This document shows positions 52,146 through 63,668 of a DNA stretch of 64,000 nucleotides, one piece after another. The notes under the pieces were generated by a model that was not told the DNA's origin, ran no database searches, and worked only from the letters and a program-made list of their open reading frames with translations. Position numbers and translations under genes: made by a program. This DNA comes from Oceaniovalibus sp. ACAM 378 (lineage in GTDB: Bacteria; Pseudomonadota; Alphaproteobacteria; Rhodobacterales; Rhodobacteraceae): contig NZ_VSJK01000005.1 in assembly GCF_008085915.1 (NCBI RefSeq), positions 62,001 to 126,000 on the forward strand, given 5' to 3'. How positions within the stretch are numbered: the first letter of the stretch is position 1; each line of letters begins with the position of its first letter.

Positions 52146-54419
52146 TTACTCAGCCGCCACAGCTCTCTTTTCCCGCAACACCCGCGCGGCGCCGACGAGA
52201 TAGGCTGTTGAGCGTCTGACCTCATCCCATTGCCGGGTTTTCAGGCCGCAGTCGGGATTGACCCAGAGCTTGGCCGGATCGATCACCTCGGCCGCCTTGC
52301 GCAGCAGGGTTTCCATTTCCCCCTGTGCGGGCACCCGTGGCGAATGGATGTCCCAGACCCCCGGCCCGATCTGGTTGGGGTAATTGAAGTCAGCGAAGAC
52401 CTTGAGCAGCTCCATGTCCGAACGCGATGTCTCGATCGAGATCACATCGGCATCCATGGCGGCGATGGCCGGCATGATGTCGTTGAATTCGGAATAGCAC
52501 ATATGGGTGTGGATCTGCGTCGCGTCCTGCACACCGCTGGCCGAAAGTCGGAAAGTGGCAACCGCCCAGTCAAGATAGTCCTGCCAGTCTGCGTGGCGTA
52601 AAGGCAGCCCTTCACGCAGGGCGGGTTCGTCGATCTGGATCACCTTGATGCCGGCAGCCTCCAGATCCGTCACTTCATCGCGGATCGCCAGCGCGATCTG
52701 TTGGCAGGTCTGAACGCGGGGCTGATCGTCACGCACGAAAGACCATTGCAGGATCGTCACCGGACCGGTCAACATGCCTTTCATTGGTCTGGGCGTCAGA
52801 GATTGGGCAAAGCGCGCCCATTCGACGGTCATCGCCTTGGGGCGAGAAACATCGCCATAGATCAACGGCGGCTTGACACAGCGCGTGCCATAGGACTGCA
52901 CCCAGCCGTTTTTGGTAAAAGCAAAACCGGCCAACTGTTCGCCGAAATACTCGACCATATCGTTGCGCTCGAATTCGCCGTGGACCAGCACATCCAACCC
53001 GGCCTCTTCCTGCCATGCCACACATTCACGCGTCCGGTCCTTGAGAAACCTGTCGTATTCGACATCGGACAATTCGCCTTTGCGGTGGAGCGCCCGCGCC
53101 TGCCGGATTTCAGCCGTCTGCGGGAAAGAGCCGATTGTTGTCGTCGGAAAATCCGGCAGGCCAAGCTGCGCCTGTTGTTGCAGGATGCGCTTGGCAAATG
53201 GTGTTGCGCGGCGGCTGTCGGCTTGGGTTACACCGGCGGCACGTTCCTTGACCGCAGGCGCGTGAATCCGGGGCGAGGCACGACGCGTGGCAGCCGCCGT
53301 ATCGGACGCGGCGAAGGCAGCGGCGACATCGGATTTCTGACCGTTCAAAGCGCGCGTCACGGCCACGATCTCGGTCAGTTTCTGTTGGGCGAAGGCAAGC
53401 CAGCCGCGCAGTTCAGCATCAAGCCCGGTTTCATGATCCAGATCGACCGGCACATGCAGCATCGAACAGGACGGTGCGATCTGCACGCGGTCGGCTCCGA
53501 TCGCCGCAACCGCCCGTTCGGCGATGGCGAGACAAGCGGTCAGATCGGCGCGCCAGACGTTGCGCCCGTCGATCAGACCAAGCGACAGATGTTTATCGCC
53601 AATCGCCGCCAGAACATCGTCCAACTGATCCGGCGCGCGCACCAGATCCACATGCAGCCCCGCCACCGGCAGCGCGGCGGCAAGCGCGAGGTTGTCGCGC
53701 AGCGCATCGAAATAGCTGGTCAGCATGATCTTCGGGCCAGCATCGCTCAGCGCGCCATAGGTTGATTTGAGAGCATCCACCTCAGCCTCGGACAGATCCC
53801 GCGCAAGGATCGGTTCGTCGATCTGCACCCAGGACGCACCGGCACCGGCAAGCTGACGCAGCAGATCGCCGTAGGCGGCAATGACCTGTGGCAACAATGT
53901 CAGCGGGTCGAAGCCCGGTGTCTTGGCCTTGCCAAGCGCCAGCCAGGTGACCGGACCGACCAGCACCGGGCGTGTCTCGATGCCCAGAGCCTTCGCCTCC
54001 AGGAACTCGTCCAGCGGCTTGGTTGAGGCAAGTTGAAGGGTCATGCCTTCGGTGAATTCGGGTACGATGTAGTGATAATTCGTGTCGAACCACTTGGTCA
54101 TTTCCATCGCCGGGGCGTCTTTGGTTCCCCGTGCCATGGCGAAATAGGTGCTCAGATCCGCGCCAGTGCCGAACCGCGCAGGCACCGCGCCAAGCATCAG
54201 AGTGGTGTCAAGCACCTGATCGTAGAGCGAAAAGTCGTTGGACGGAATCGCATCGATCCCGGCGTCTTGCTGGACCTTCCAATTTTGCGCCCGCAGATCG
54301 CTTGCAGATCGCTGCAACTCGGTCTGTGACGTCTCTTCGCGCCAGAATGACTCGATTGCGTGTTTCAATTCGCGCTTTGCCCCGATGCGGGGAAAACCCA
54401 GATTGGCTGCCGTGACCAT
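52146..54419 (-). CDS. metE: Cobalamin-independent methionine synthase MetE
   Basis: A 757-residue enzyme transferring methyl from 5-methyl-tetrahydropteroyl-triglutamate to homocysteine without B12; E. coli MetE is about the same length. Zinc ligands are visible in THMCYSEFNDI (His and Cys) and NPDCGLKTRQW (Cys); the N-terminal half is the degenerate duplicate. It diverges from a MetR-like regulator. Together with the nearby nrdHIEF operon it forms a block of B12-independent functions. Confidence 0.96.
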   Translation of the reverse strand: MVTAANLGFPRIGAKRELKHAIESFWREETSQTELQRSASDLRAQNWKVQQDAGIDAIPSNDFSLYDQVLDTTLMLGAVPARFGTGADLSTYFAMARGTKDAPAMEMTKWFDTNYHYIVPEFTEGMTLQLASTKPLDEFLEAKALGIETRPVLVGPVTWLALGKAKTPGFDPLTLLPQVIAAYGDLLRQLAGAGASWVQIDEPILARDLSEAEVDALKSTYGALSDAGPKIMLTSYFDALRDNLALAAALPVAGLHVDLVRAPDQLDDVLAAIGDKHLSLGLIDGRNVWRADLTACLAIAERAVAAIGADRVQIAPSCSMLHVPVDLDHETGLDAELRGWLAFAQQKLTEIVAVTRALNGQKSDVAAAFAASDTAAATRRASPRIHAPAVKERAAGVTQADSRRATPFAKRILQQQAQLGLPDFPTTTIGSFPQTAEIRQARALHRKGELSDVEYDRFLKDRTRECVAWQEEAGLDVLVHGEFERNDMVEYFGEQLAGFAFTKNGWVQSYGTRCVKPPLIYGDVSRPKAMTVEWARFAQSLTPRPMKGMLTGPVTILQWSFVRDDQPRVQTCQQIALAIRDEVTDLEAAGIKVIQIDEPALREGLPLRHADWQDYLDWAVATFRLSASGVQDATQIHTHMCYSEFNDIMPAIAAMDADVISIETSRSDMELLKVFADFNYPNQIGPGVWDIHSPRVPAQGEMETLLRKAAEVIDPAKLWVNPDCGLKTRQWDEVRRSTAYLVGAARVLREKRAVAAE

Positions 54420-54496
54420 GTTCCGTCTCCTGTTCGAAAGGGTATGGATGTATGGTTAGCTGCATTGTCCCATGACGTGAAATGATGATATGTCAC

Positions 54497-54512
54497 CGGT
54501 TGATGAACCGGA
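54497..54512 (+). other. Small hairpin in the metR leader
   Basis: Stem CCGGTT (54497-54502) and AACCGG (54507-54512) with loop GATG. The right arm runs into the GGAG ribosome site of metR, so folding could reduce its translation. Confidence 0.35.
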
Positions 54513-54522
54513 GTCATGCCAA

Positions 54523-55410
54523 ATGATCGACACACAGCCCCTTGCCATCCTGCGCGAGATCGACCGAACCGGCAGCCTGACGCTGGCTGCCGACCGTTTG
54601 TGTCTCAGCCAGTCGGCTGTCAGCCACGCCATCCGCCGTTTCGAGGCGCGCCATGGGGTCGCGCTTTGGCAGCGTGACGGGCGCGGTATCCGGTTGACGC
54701 AGGCGGGCGAATATCTGCTGGCGCTGGCGGTGCGTGTCCTGCCACAGTTGGATCACGCTGAGACCGTTCTCGATGCATTTGCCAAGGGGCGTCGCGGAAC
54801 ATTGCGCATCGGGATGGAGTGCCACCCCTGTCAGCAATGGCTGATGCGGGTTGTCGATCCGTTTCTGGCCATGTGGCCGGACGTCGATCTTGACGTCTCA
54901 ACCGCCTTTCAATTCGGCGGCCTTGCAGCCCTGCTCGGGCACGAAATTGACGTTCTGATCACGCCCGATCCAATCGAGAGATCGGGGCTGAGCTATGTCC
55001 CGGTGTTCGGCTATGAACTTGTCGTTGCCGTGGCCGAGACGCATCCGCTGGCCGGGCGGGATGTGCTGTCACCGGCGGATCTGGCGACTGAAACGCTGAT
55101 CACCTATCCTGTCGCGCCCGAACGGCTGGATATTTTCACCGGGTTTCTGGTGCCCGCCGGATGTCTGCCCCGCCGGCACCGCACTGTCGAGACGACGGAT
55201 ATGATGCTGCGACTTGTTGCGGCGGGGCGCGGCGTCAGCGCCATCCCCGATTGGCTTTTGGCCGAAAATGCAGCGCCCGACGGGATCGTTCCGCTGCATA
55301 TCGGCGAAAAAGGTATTTTCAAAAGCATCCATCTGGGCACCCGCGGCAATGAACCGTCGCCAGATTATTTGGCCGGGTTCATCACGACCGCCCGCGCAAC
55401 CGCGCTGTAA
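54523..55410 (+). CDS. metR: MetR-like LysR-family regulator
   Basis: A 295-residue LysR protein: IDTQPLAILREIDRTGSLTLAADRLCLSQSAVSHAIRRFEARHG (helix-turn-helix) and an effector domain with VAVAETHPLAGR and ETTDMMLRLVAAGRGVSAIPDWLL, as in MetR, which activates metE in response to homocysteine. Divergence from metE with about 100 bases between them fits. ATG 54523 with GGAG upstream is preferred over 54490. Confidence 0.87.
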   Translation: MIDTQPLAILREIDRTGSLTLAADRLCLSQSAVSHAIRRFEARHGVALWQRDGRGIRLTQAGEYLLALAVRVLPQLDHAETVLDAFAKGRRGTLRIGMECHPCQQWLMRVVDPFLAMWPDVDLDVSTAFQFGGLAALLGHEIDVLITPDPIERSGLSYVPVFGYELVVAVAETHPLAGRDVLSPADLATETLITYPVAPERLDIFTGFLVPAGCLPRRHRTVETTDMMLRLVAAGRGVSAIPDWLLAENAAPDGIVPLHIGEKGIFKSIHLGTRGNEPSPDYLAGFITTARATAL

Positions 55411-55420
55411 CGCTGCGTGA

Positions 55421-58511
<3,091 letters not shown>

Positions 58512-58530
<19 letters not shown>

Positions 58531-58928
58531 TCTGCCCTCCATAATTTATCCAGCCCGACACGAATGCGGGCAATGTCGGTTTCTGTTCCGACCATCTCGA
58601 AACGATACAGCACCGGCACGTTGCATTTGGCGGCGATCACATCGCCAGACAGCGCGAAGGTCGCGCCAAAGTTGCGGTTCCCCGCCCCGATCACCCCGCG
58701 CAAAAGTCGGCGTCGGGCTGGATCGTTGAGAAAGCGGATCACCTGTTTCGGCACTGCGCCGCGACCCTCGCCATCGGCAAAGGTCGGGCAGATCAGCACG
58801 AAAGGTTTAACCGGCTGTGGCATCGGATCGGCAGGCCGGACCGGAATACGATCGGCCTTCAGCCCCAGCGCCGCAACGAAACGCGCCGTATTGCCCGAAA
58901 GCGACGAGAAATAGACCAGCCCGCTCAT
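58512..58928 (-). CDS. nrdI: NrdI flavodoxin-like activator
   Basis: A 138-residue flavodoxin-like protein. The FMN phosphate loop is [13 protein letters not shown] and the flavin-contact loop is [20 protein letters not shown]. NrdI supplies the oxidant for assembling the manganese-tyrosyl cofactor of NrdF. It overlaps nrdE by about 19 bases. Confidence 0.93.
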
Positions 58929-58934
58929 CTTCGT

Positions 58935-59156
58935 TCAGACCAGTTGGCCGATCATATCCGGGCGAAATCCCGCCCAATGCGCATCGCCCGCCACCACCAC
59001 AGGAACCTGCCGATAGCCCATGTCAGACACTTCCTGCATGGCCTCTGCATCCATCGTCAGGTCGATGACGCGGTAATTCAGCCCCCGCATGTCCAAAGCA
59101 CGGGTGGTCGCGGTGCACTGCACGCAGCTTGGTTTCGAATAGACGGTGATCGTCAT
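58935..59156 (-). CDS. nrdH: NrdH glutaredoxin-like redoxin
   Basis: A 73-residue thioredoxin-fold protein with the redox motif CVQC (residues 11-14 in SKPSCVQCTATTRAL) and the C-terminal GDAHWAGFRPDMI typical of NrdH. It reduces NrdE. AAAGGA precedes the ATG. It is the first gene of nrdHIEF and lies about 105 bases downstream of a cobalamin riboswitch. Confidence 0.94.
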   Translation of the reverse strand: MTITVYSKPSCVQCTATTRALDMRGLNYRVIDLTMDAEAMQEVSDMGYRQVPVVVAGDAHWAGFRPDMIGQLV

Positions 59157-59261
59157 GCCCTTGTCCTTTTGTATTGTAGCAAAGGAAACAGGGGCGCGCA
59201 GGTTCCTGACCCTGACAGGGGCACAAACTCAAACACGTCCCCGGGCCCTCCGCCCGTGGTA

Positions 59262-59437
59262 GTCGTATCGCACTTGGGCAGGTCTCCTGGCTCACGGCTC
59301 GATCGCGCTGGCCCGCCTTCCCGGCGCATTTGCACCAGTGGTTATCGGACCATCGCTTGCCGCTTACAGTTGCGGGGGCAGCACCGGTGTTGCACCGGTT
59401 TCCCTCTTAGCCTGCGATACGAGTCGCAGGAACCAAA
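59262..59437 (-). promoter_or_regulatory. Cobalamin (adenosylcobalamin) riboswitch upstream of nrdHIEF
   Basis: Read on the minus strand it has the class-defining blocks in order: GGGAAACCGGTGCAACACCGG, GCTGCCCCCGCAACTGTAA with CGG, CCACTG with GCGCCGGGAAGG, and the B12 box GCCAGGAGACCTGCC. P1 forms from TGCGATACG (plus 59413-59421) and CGTATCGCA (59264-59272). B12 binding usually lowers expression of the downstream genes, here nrdHIEF. An alternative hairpin CCTGCGA/TCGCAGG (59411-59430) would compete with P1. Between riboswitch and nrdH lies a GC-rich segment without an obvious T-run terminator. Confidence 0.95.
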
Positions 59438-59445
59438 GCAACTAC

Positions 59446-59475
59446 ATATTGCGTCTATGTGACTGTGAGTGTCAA
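59446..59475 (-). promoter_or_regulatory. Probable promoter of the riboswitch-nrdHIEF transcript
   Basis: On the minus strand, a consensus -35 TTGACA (59470-59475), an 18-base spacer and a weak -10 CAATAT (59446-59451). The predicted start falls at about 59438, the 5' edge of the riboswitch. Confidence 0.6.
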
Positions 59476-59562
59476 TATACGGATTAGGCCGACCGGGGAT
59501 TTTTGTAGCCCTGTTCGGAATCGGCGGCGCCAAAGCTGGTCATCCAGCCGTCATGAACAGGT

Positions 59563-60312
59563 TCAGCGGCTGAGCCAATCCGTGATCTTCTGCGCGAAAT
59601 CTGTCGCCCGTGTCTGCGGGAAGAAATGACCACCATCGGGCAGCACGGTCAATGTGCTTCCCGCCAGCCGCTCATGCAATTCGCGCGCCAGATGAATCGG
59701 GACGATCCGATCGTCCTGCGCGCCGATCACCATCACCGGTTGATTGATCCGTTCCATCAACGGCGTGCCGTCGTGGCCCTTCAGCGCATTGATCCGCCTG
59801 AGTGTGACGCTCGGGTCCAGTGCGACAGCCGGTACGGGCGGTTTGAAATCATCAAGCGGAACGCGCAGAAGATTACCGAGCACCGGGTCAAGATCCGGGG
59901 CGCGGGTCAAAAGTTCATGCCGCAGATCAAACACCGCGCGCATATAATCATCTGCCCGCATCCATGTGCCTGACAGAACGACCGAGTCGACCTGTTGCGG
60001 ATGTGCCGCCGCCATGTGTTGCGCAATGGCGCCGCCGGTCGAATGGCCAACAACCGCAAAGGGTTCATCGCCGAACACGCTTTGCGCCACGGCAAAGGCA
60101 TCGGCGGCGAGCGTTTCGATAGTCCACTCTGCACCATCATCCGGCGTCGCGCCGCACGCCTTCTGATCGAAGACCAGCACGGAGAATTGCGCAGACAGTG
60201 TGGTGGTGATGCCATCCCAGAATCGCGCCTGTCCGTTCAGCCCTGAAACCATCAGAACCTTGCGCCCTTCTCCCGACAAGCGGTGAAAGATTCCGTGCGT
60301 TTGCGCGGTCAT
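59563..60312 (-). CDS. Alpha/beta hydrolase (enol-lactonase-like)
   Basis: A 249-residue alpha/beta-hydrolase: nucleophile elbow GHSTGGAIAQ, acid region VIGAQDDRIVPIHLA, final histidine in LPDGGHFFPQ. It resembles the 3-oxoadipate enol-lactonase group. Its start overlaps the amidohydrolase stop by 4 bases (ATGA), making it the last gene of the third TRAP operon. It may hydrolyse an ester, lactone or amide derived from the imported compound. Confidence 0.85.
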   Translation of the reverse strand: MTAQTHGIFHRLSGEGRKVLMVSGLNGQARFWDGITTTLSAQFSVLVFDQKACGATPDDGAEWTIETLAADAFAVAQSVFGDEPFAVVGHSTGGAIAQHMAAAHPQQVDSVVLSGTWMRADDYMRAVFDLRHELLTRAPDLDPVLGNLLRVPLDDFKPPVPAVALDPSVTLRRINALKGHDGTPLMERINQPVMVIGAQDDRIVPIHLARELHERLAGSTLTVLPDGGHFFPQTRATDFAQKITDWLSR

Positions 60313-61718
60313 GCTGCTCTCCCGGGGATCATTGAACCGGGCTCGGCGATCAGCACATCCATGCCCATGGCGCGCACGTGTTCGGCGCCTTCGGGTGGGA
60401 CCAGCATCCGACTGCTCCGGCCCAGCACCTGCCCATCCGCAAGAATCGGTTTGCCATGGGCAAAGCTTGCCACCGGCGTCAGCCGCGCCAGATCAATCAC
60501 CGTCACATCGCCATCAGCACCCACGCCAAGATGCCCCTTGCGTGCCGACAGGCCCAGAACCCGCGCCGGGTTCATGCTGGTCTTGATGACGAAACCCTCC
60601 ATGCTCAGCGCGTCCAGATGCACAAGGCCCAGACCGCGCGAACACAGGTCATTCCGGGGAATACCCCCGCCATCGGTTGCCAGTCCATCAATCGCATAGC
60701 TGCCATCCGCGCGCCGGGCCGTCGCCAGATGCAGGCGCGGCTCGGGCGGGTTGGCGTAAAAGCTGATGCCGATATCGGATTCGGCAGCCTGCCATGCAAG
60801 CAGCCCTTCGGGGCCACCTTGCAAGTGGTTGATACCGTCCTTCAGCACATGCACCATGGCCCAACCATCGCGGATCGCCTGCGCCAGACCTTCCTTGCTT
60901 GCCTCGAAGCCGCCGCGTTCCAGATTGCGCTGGGTGGCAACCGCTTCGGGCACGCCATTGGCGCATTTGCCCGAATTGCCGTTGATCGGCGCGAGATAGG
61001 ATTCTGACCAGATGTTGGGATGACGGCCAAGCATTTCGATGGCGTCTTCCGCCTCGATCAGCGCCGAACCGTCAAGCCCGCGCGTATAGCTGTTGATATG
61101 CGGCAGATGCAGCGGATTGCCCGCCGCCAATTCACAGGACTGGCGCATCCCGTCGACATTCTGAGGCGTGTCGACAGTACCGGAATGGAAGGCAACATAG
61201 GCGCCCTCGTCCGCCGTCACCTGCATGACCCGGCCCGAGGCCTCGGCACTGAGCGGGAAGTGCCCGCCGAGGATTTTCAGGCCGATGGCGCCTGAAGCGC
61301 GGGCGCGGGCCAGCGTATCGCGCAACTCTGCCATGCCGGGATTGACGGATTCCACAGTATGACCCGGCCGCACATAATCGATGCAGGCGATGGTCAGACC
61401 GCAGCCCTGTTCGGCGGCAAATCGGGTCACACCGTCAATCGGTCCGGCCATGTCCAACGCGCAGGTCACGCCGGCGAGCGCCAGCATCCGGTGCCCCGCC
61501 GCGCCGCCCAGCCATGGCGACAAATGCACGTGGGAATCGATGATGCCCGGCATGACCACCATGCCTGTAACATCCCGCTCGATCTTTGCGCGCCCGGTCA
61601 CATCGCCGACCTGCGCCACCTTGCCATCGGCAATCGCCAGATCGGCCACCCGGTTCACACCATTGGCCGGGTCAACGATCAGGCCGCCCCGCAGAATGAC
61701 ATCATATTCCATTGGCAT
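60309..61718 (-). CDS. Dihydroorotase-like amidohydrolase
   Basis: A 469-residue amidohydrolase-superfamily protein. The HxH metal motif is in PGIIDSHVHLSPWLGG; later candidates are Lys in GLKILGGHFP, His in LPHINSYTRG and Asp in LATDGGGIPRND. The N- and C-terminal beta-sandwich segments (LRGGLIVDPANGV; GADGDVTVIDLARL) are typical. It should open a cyclic amide or deacylate an amide. GGAG precedes the ATG. The exact family is not recognised. Confidence 0.82.
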   Translation of the reverse strand: MPMEYDVILRGGLIVDPANGVNRVADLAIADGKVAQVGDVTGRAKIERDVTGMVVMPGIIDSHVHLSPWLGGAAGHRMLALAGVTCALDMAGPIDGVTRFAAEQGCGLTIACIDYVRPGHTVESVNPGMAELRDTLARARASGAIGLKILGGHFPLSAEASGRVMQVTADEGAYVAFHSGTVDTPQNVDGMRQSCELAAGNPLHLPHINSYTRGLDGSALIEAEDAIEMLGRHPNIWSESYLAPINGNSGKCANGVPEAVATQRNLERGGFEASKEGLAQAIRDGWAMVHVLKDGINHLQGGPEGLLAWQAAESDIGISFYANPPEPRLHLATARRADGSYAIDGLATDGGGIPRNDLCSRGLGLVHLDALSMEGFVIKTSMNPARVLGLSARKGHLGVGADGDVTVIDLARLTPVASFAHGKPILADGQVLGRSSRMLVPPEGAEHVRAMGMDVLIAEPGSMIPGRAA

Positions 61719-61733
61719 GGCTAAGCTCCGTCG

Positions 61734-63056
61734 TCAGTTGAACATCATGTTGGGCAGGAAGGTCACGATCCCCGGCACCGCGATCAGCAGGATCAGGACA
61801 ACAAGGTCACAGAGGATGAAGGGCATAACCCCTTTGTAAACATGCTCCACCCTGACATCTTTGCCGGCCGACCCCGCCAGACTGAAGGCGTTGAGCCCGA
61901 CCGGCGGCGTCACCCCCGCAATCTCGTTCATCTTCATCGCGATGACGCAGAACCAGATCGGATCATAGCCAAGGTTGACGACGATGGGGAACAGGATCGG
62001 CAAGGTCAGCGCAAAAACCGCCGTCTGCACGATCAGCATGCCCAACACGAACCATGTCAAAAGGATCAGGGCGAGAATGAAGTGGCGGTGAACCTCCCAG
62101 CTCTCAAGGAACAGGGTCAGGTGGTATGGGATCCGCGACAGACCCAGAAAGCGGCTGAAAAACAACGCACCGACAATGATGAAAAACAGCATCGCGGTGA
62201 TTTCAGCGGATTCGCGCAGAGCGCCGCGAAAGGTTTCAAAGTGGCGCAGCGGACCGTTGGCCAGACCGAAAACCAGCGTGCCGATTGCGCCGATGGCCCC
62301 GGCTTCTGTCGCGGTGAAAAACCCGGCATACATGCCGCCGATGACAATCGTTCCCAGCAGTGCAATCTGCCACAACCCGCCAAGTGCGCGCACCCGCTGG
62401 ACTGGTGTCACGGATTTCTCTTCGTCCAGCATAGGCGCAAGTGCGGGGTTCGTCTTGGCCCGCCAGTACATCGAAATCGCATAGACGGTGGCGGTGATGA
62501 CGCCGGGGACGATCCCGGCCATGAACAGGCGGCCGACGGAGGTCTCGGTAAAGATCGCGAACAGGATGAACATGCCGCTGGGCGGGATCATGCTGGCGAA
62601 AGTGCCCGAACAAGCAATGGACCCCAGAGCAAAGCTGCGATCATAGCCATAGCGGCGCATTTCAGGATAGGCGATGCGGCCAAAGACACTGGCTGTGGCC
62701 AGTGACGAGCCGCAGATTGTGGCAAAGGCGGCACTCCCGAACGAGGTGGCGATGGCGAGCGATCCGGGAATCCCCGCCGCGACCTTGTGGATCGACTTGT
62801 AGGCCTGTTCAGCAAACCCGCTGGCCGCCGCGAAGGCACCCATCAACACGAACAGCGGCAGCACCGTATAGGTTGGCGTCGCGATGGCCGAATACATCGT
62901 CTCGCCGACCAGTGACAGCGCCGCCTTTGAGTTCAGCAGAATTGCGACACCGCCAAAGCCAACGAGCAAAAAAGTCACCGCCAGATGCATGCCCAAAAGC
63001 AGCAGCGCCAGAAAGGCGACAATGGCGCCAATACCGACAATCGTAAAAAAATCCAT
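61734..63056 (-). CDS. TRAP transporter large permease (third system)
   Basis: A 440-residue DctM protein of normal length, with about twelve hydrophobic segments and the family segment MIPPSGMFILFAIFTETSVGRLFMAG. It follows dctQ by two bases and precedes the amidohydrolase by about 15 bases, so transport and hydrolysis are in one operon. Confidence 0.9.
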   Translation of the reverse strand: MDFFTIVGIGAIVAFLALLLLGMHLAVTFLLVGFGGVAILLNSKAALSLVGETMYSAIATPTYTVLPLFVLMGAFAAASGFAEQAYKSIHKVAAGIPGSLAIATSFGSAAFATICGSSLATASVFGRIAYPEMRRYGYDRSFALGSIACSGTFASMIPPSGMFILFAIFTETSVGRLFMAGIVPGVITATVYAISMYWRAKTNPALAPMLDEEKSVTPVQRVRALGGLWQIALLGTIVIGGMYAGFFTATEAGAIGAIGTLVFGLANGPLRHFETFRGALRESAEITAMLFFIIVGALFFSRFLGLSRIPYHLTLFLESWEVHRHFILALILLTWFVLGMLIVQTAVFALTLPILFPIVVNLGYDPIWFCVIAMKMNEIAGVTPPVGLNAFSLAGSAGKDVRVEHVYKGVMPFILCDLVVLILLIAVPGIVTFLPNMMFN

Positions 63057-63058
63057 GT

Positions 63059-63577
63059 TCAGGCGTCCCCGGTTTTGGTTGTGGGATCATCTGACCCGGC
63101 GCGGACAACGGTGCGAACCCCTTGACCGACATTGATAATAATTTGAACTAGATAAAGCGAAAGCCCGACAACCATCACGAACTTGACGGGCCAGACCAGC
63201 AAGGGCGTTGGCCCGGCGATTGCCTGCCGTTTGGAAAAGGACACCCCGGCGTTGATATAGACCGCATAGAGCACCACCGCCATTGTCCCGACAACCAGCA
63301 GATACATTGCCAGATCGACGATTGCGGCAGAGCGGGGCGACAGCTTGTCAAGGATCAGCTCGACCCGAACGTGGGCCTTCATCTTTTCGGCATAGGGCAC
63401 GCCCAGATAGACGATGGCGATCATCACGAACATCGCACTTTCCGACACACCATAGATCGGCGTTCCCGTGGCGCGACTGATCAGATCGACAAGGATCAAT
63501 CCCATCACGATCAGCAGCATCCAGCCGCAAAGTTCGGCCAGAATGTTGGTGAAAAAATCTATGACTTTGCCGAGCAT
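63059..63577 (-). CDS. TRAP transporter small permease (third system)
   Basis: A 172-residue DctQ protein with four hydrophobic segments, including LCGWMLLIVMGLILVDLISR and VKFVMVVGLSLYLVQIIINV. GGAGAG precedes the ATG. A strong hairpin separates it from dctP. Confidence 0.88.
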   Translation of the reverse strand: MLGKVIDFFTNILAELCGWMLLIVMGLILVDLISRATGTPIYGVSESAMFVMIAIVYLGVPYAEKMKAHVRVELILDKLSPRSAAIVDLAMYLLVVGTMAVVLYAVYINAGVSFSKRQAIAGPTPLLVWPVKFVMVVGLSLYLVQIIINVGQGVRTVVRAGSDDPTTKTGDA

Positions 63578-63603
63578 CGGGCTCTCCGTTCAGGGTGGGG
63601 AAA

Positions 63604-63636
63604 TCCCGCGCCGGATCGTCAGGATCCGGCGCGGGA
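63604..63636 (-). other. Intercistronic hairpin dctP-dctQ (third TRAP system)
   Basis: Perfect 14-bp stem TCCCGCGCCGGATC (63604-63617) and GATCCGGCGCGGGA (63623-63636) with loop GTCAG. It is the strongest of the three such hairpins in the window and lies just after the dctP stop. Confidence 0.85.
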
Positions 63637-63668
63637 CAATCATTCAAAAACTACGTTAGCCGGTCCGA

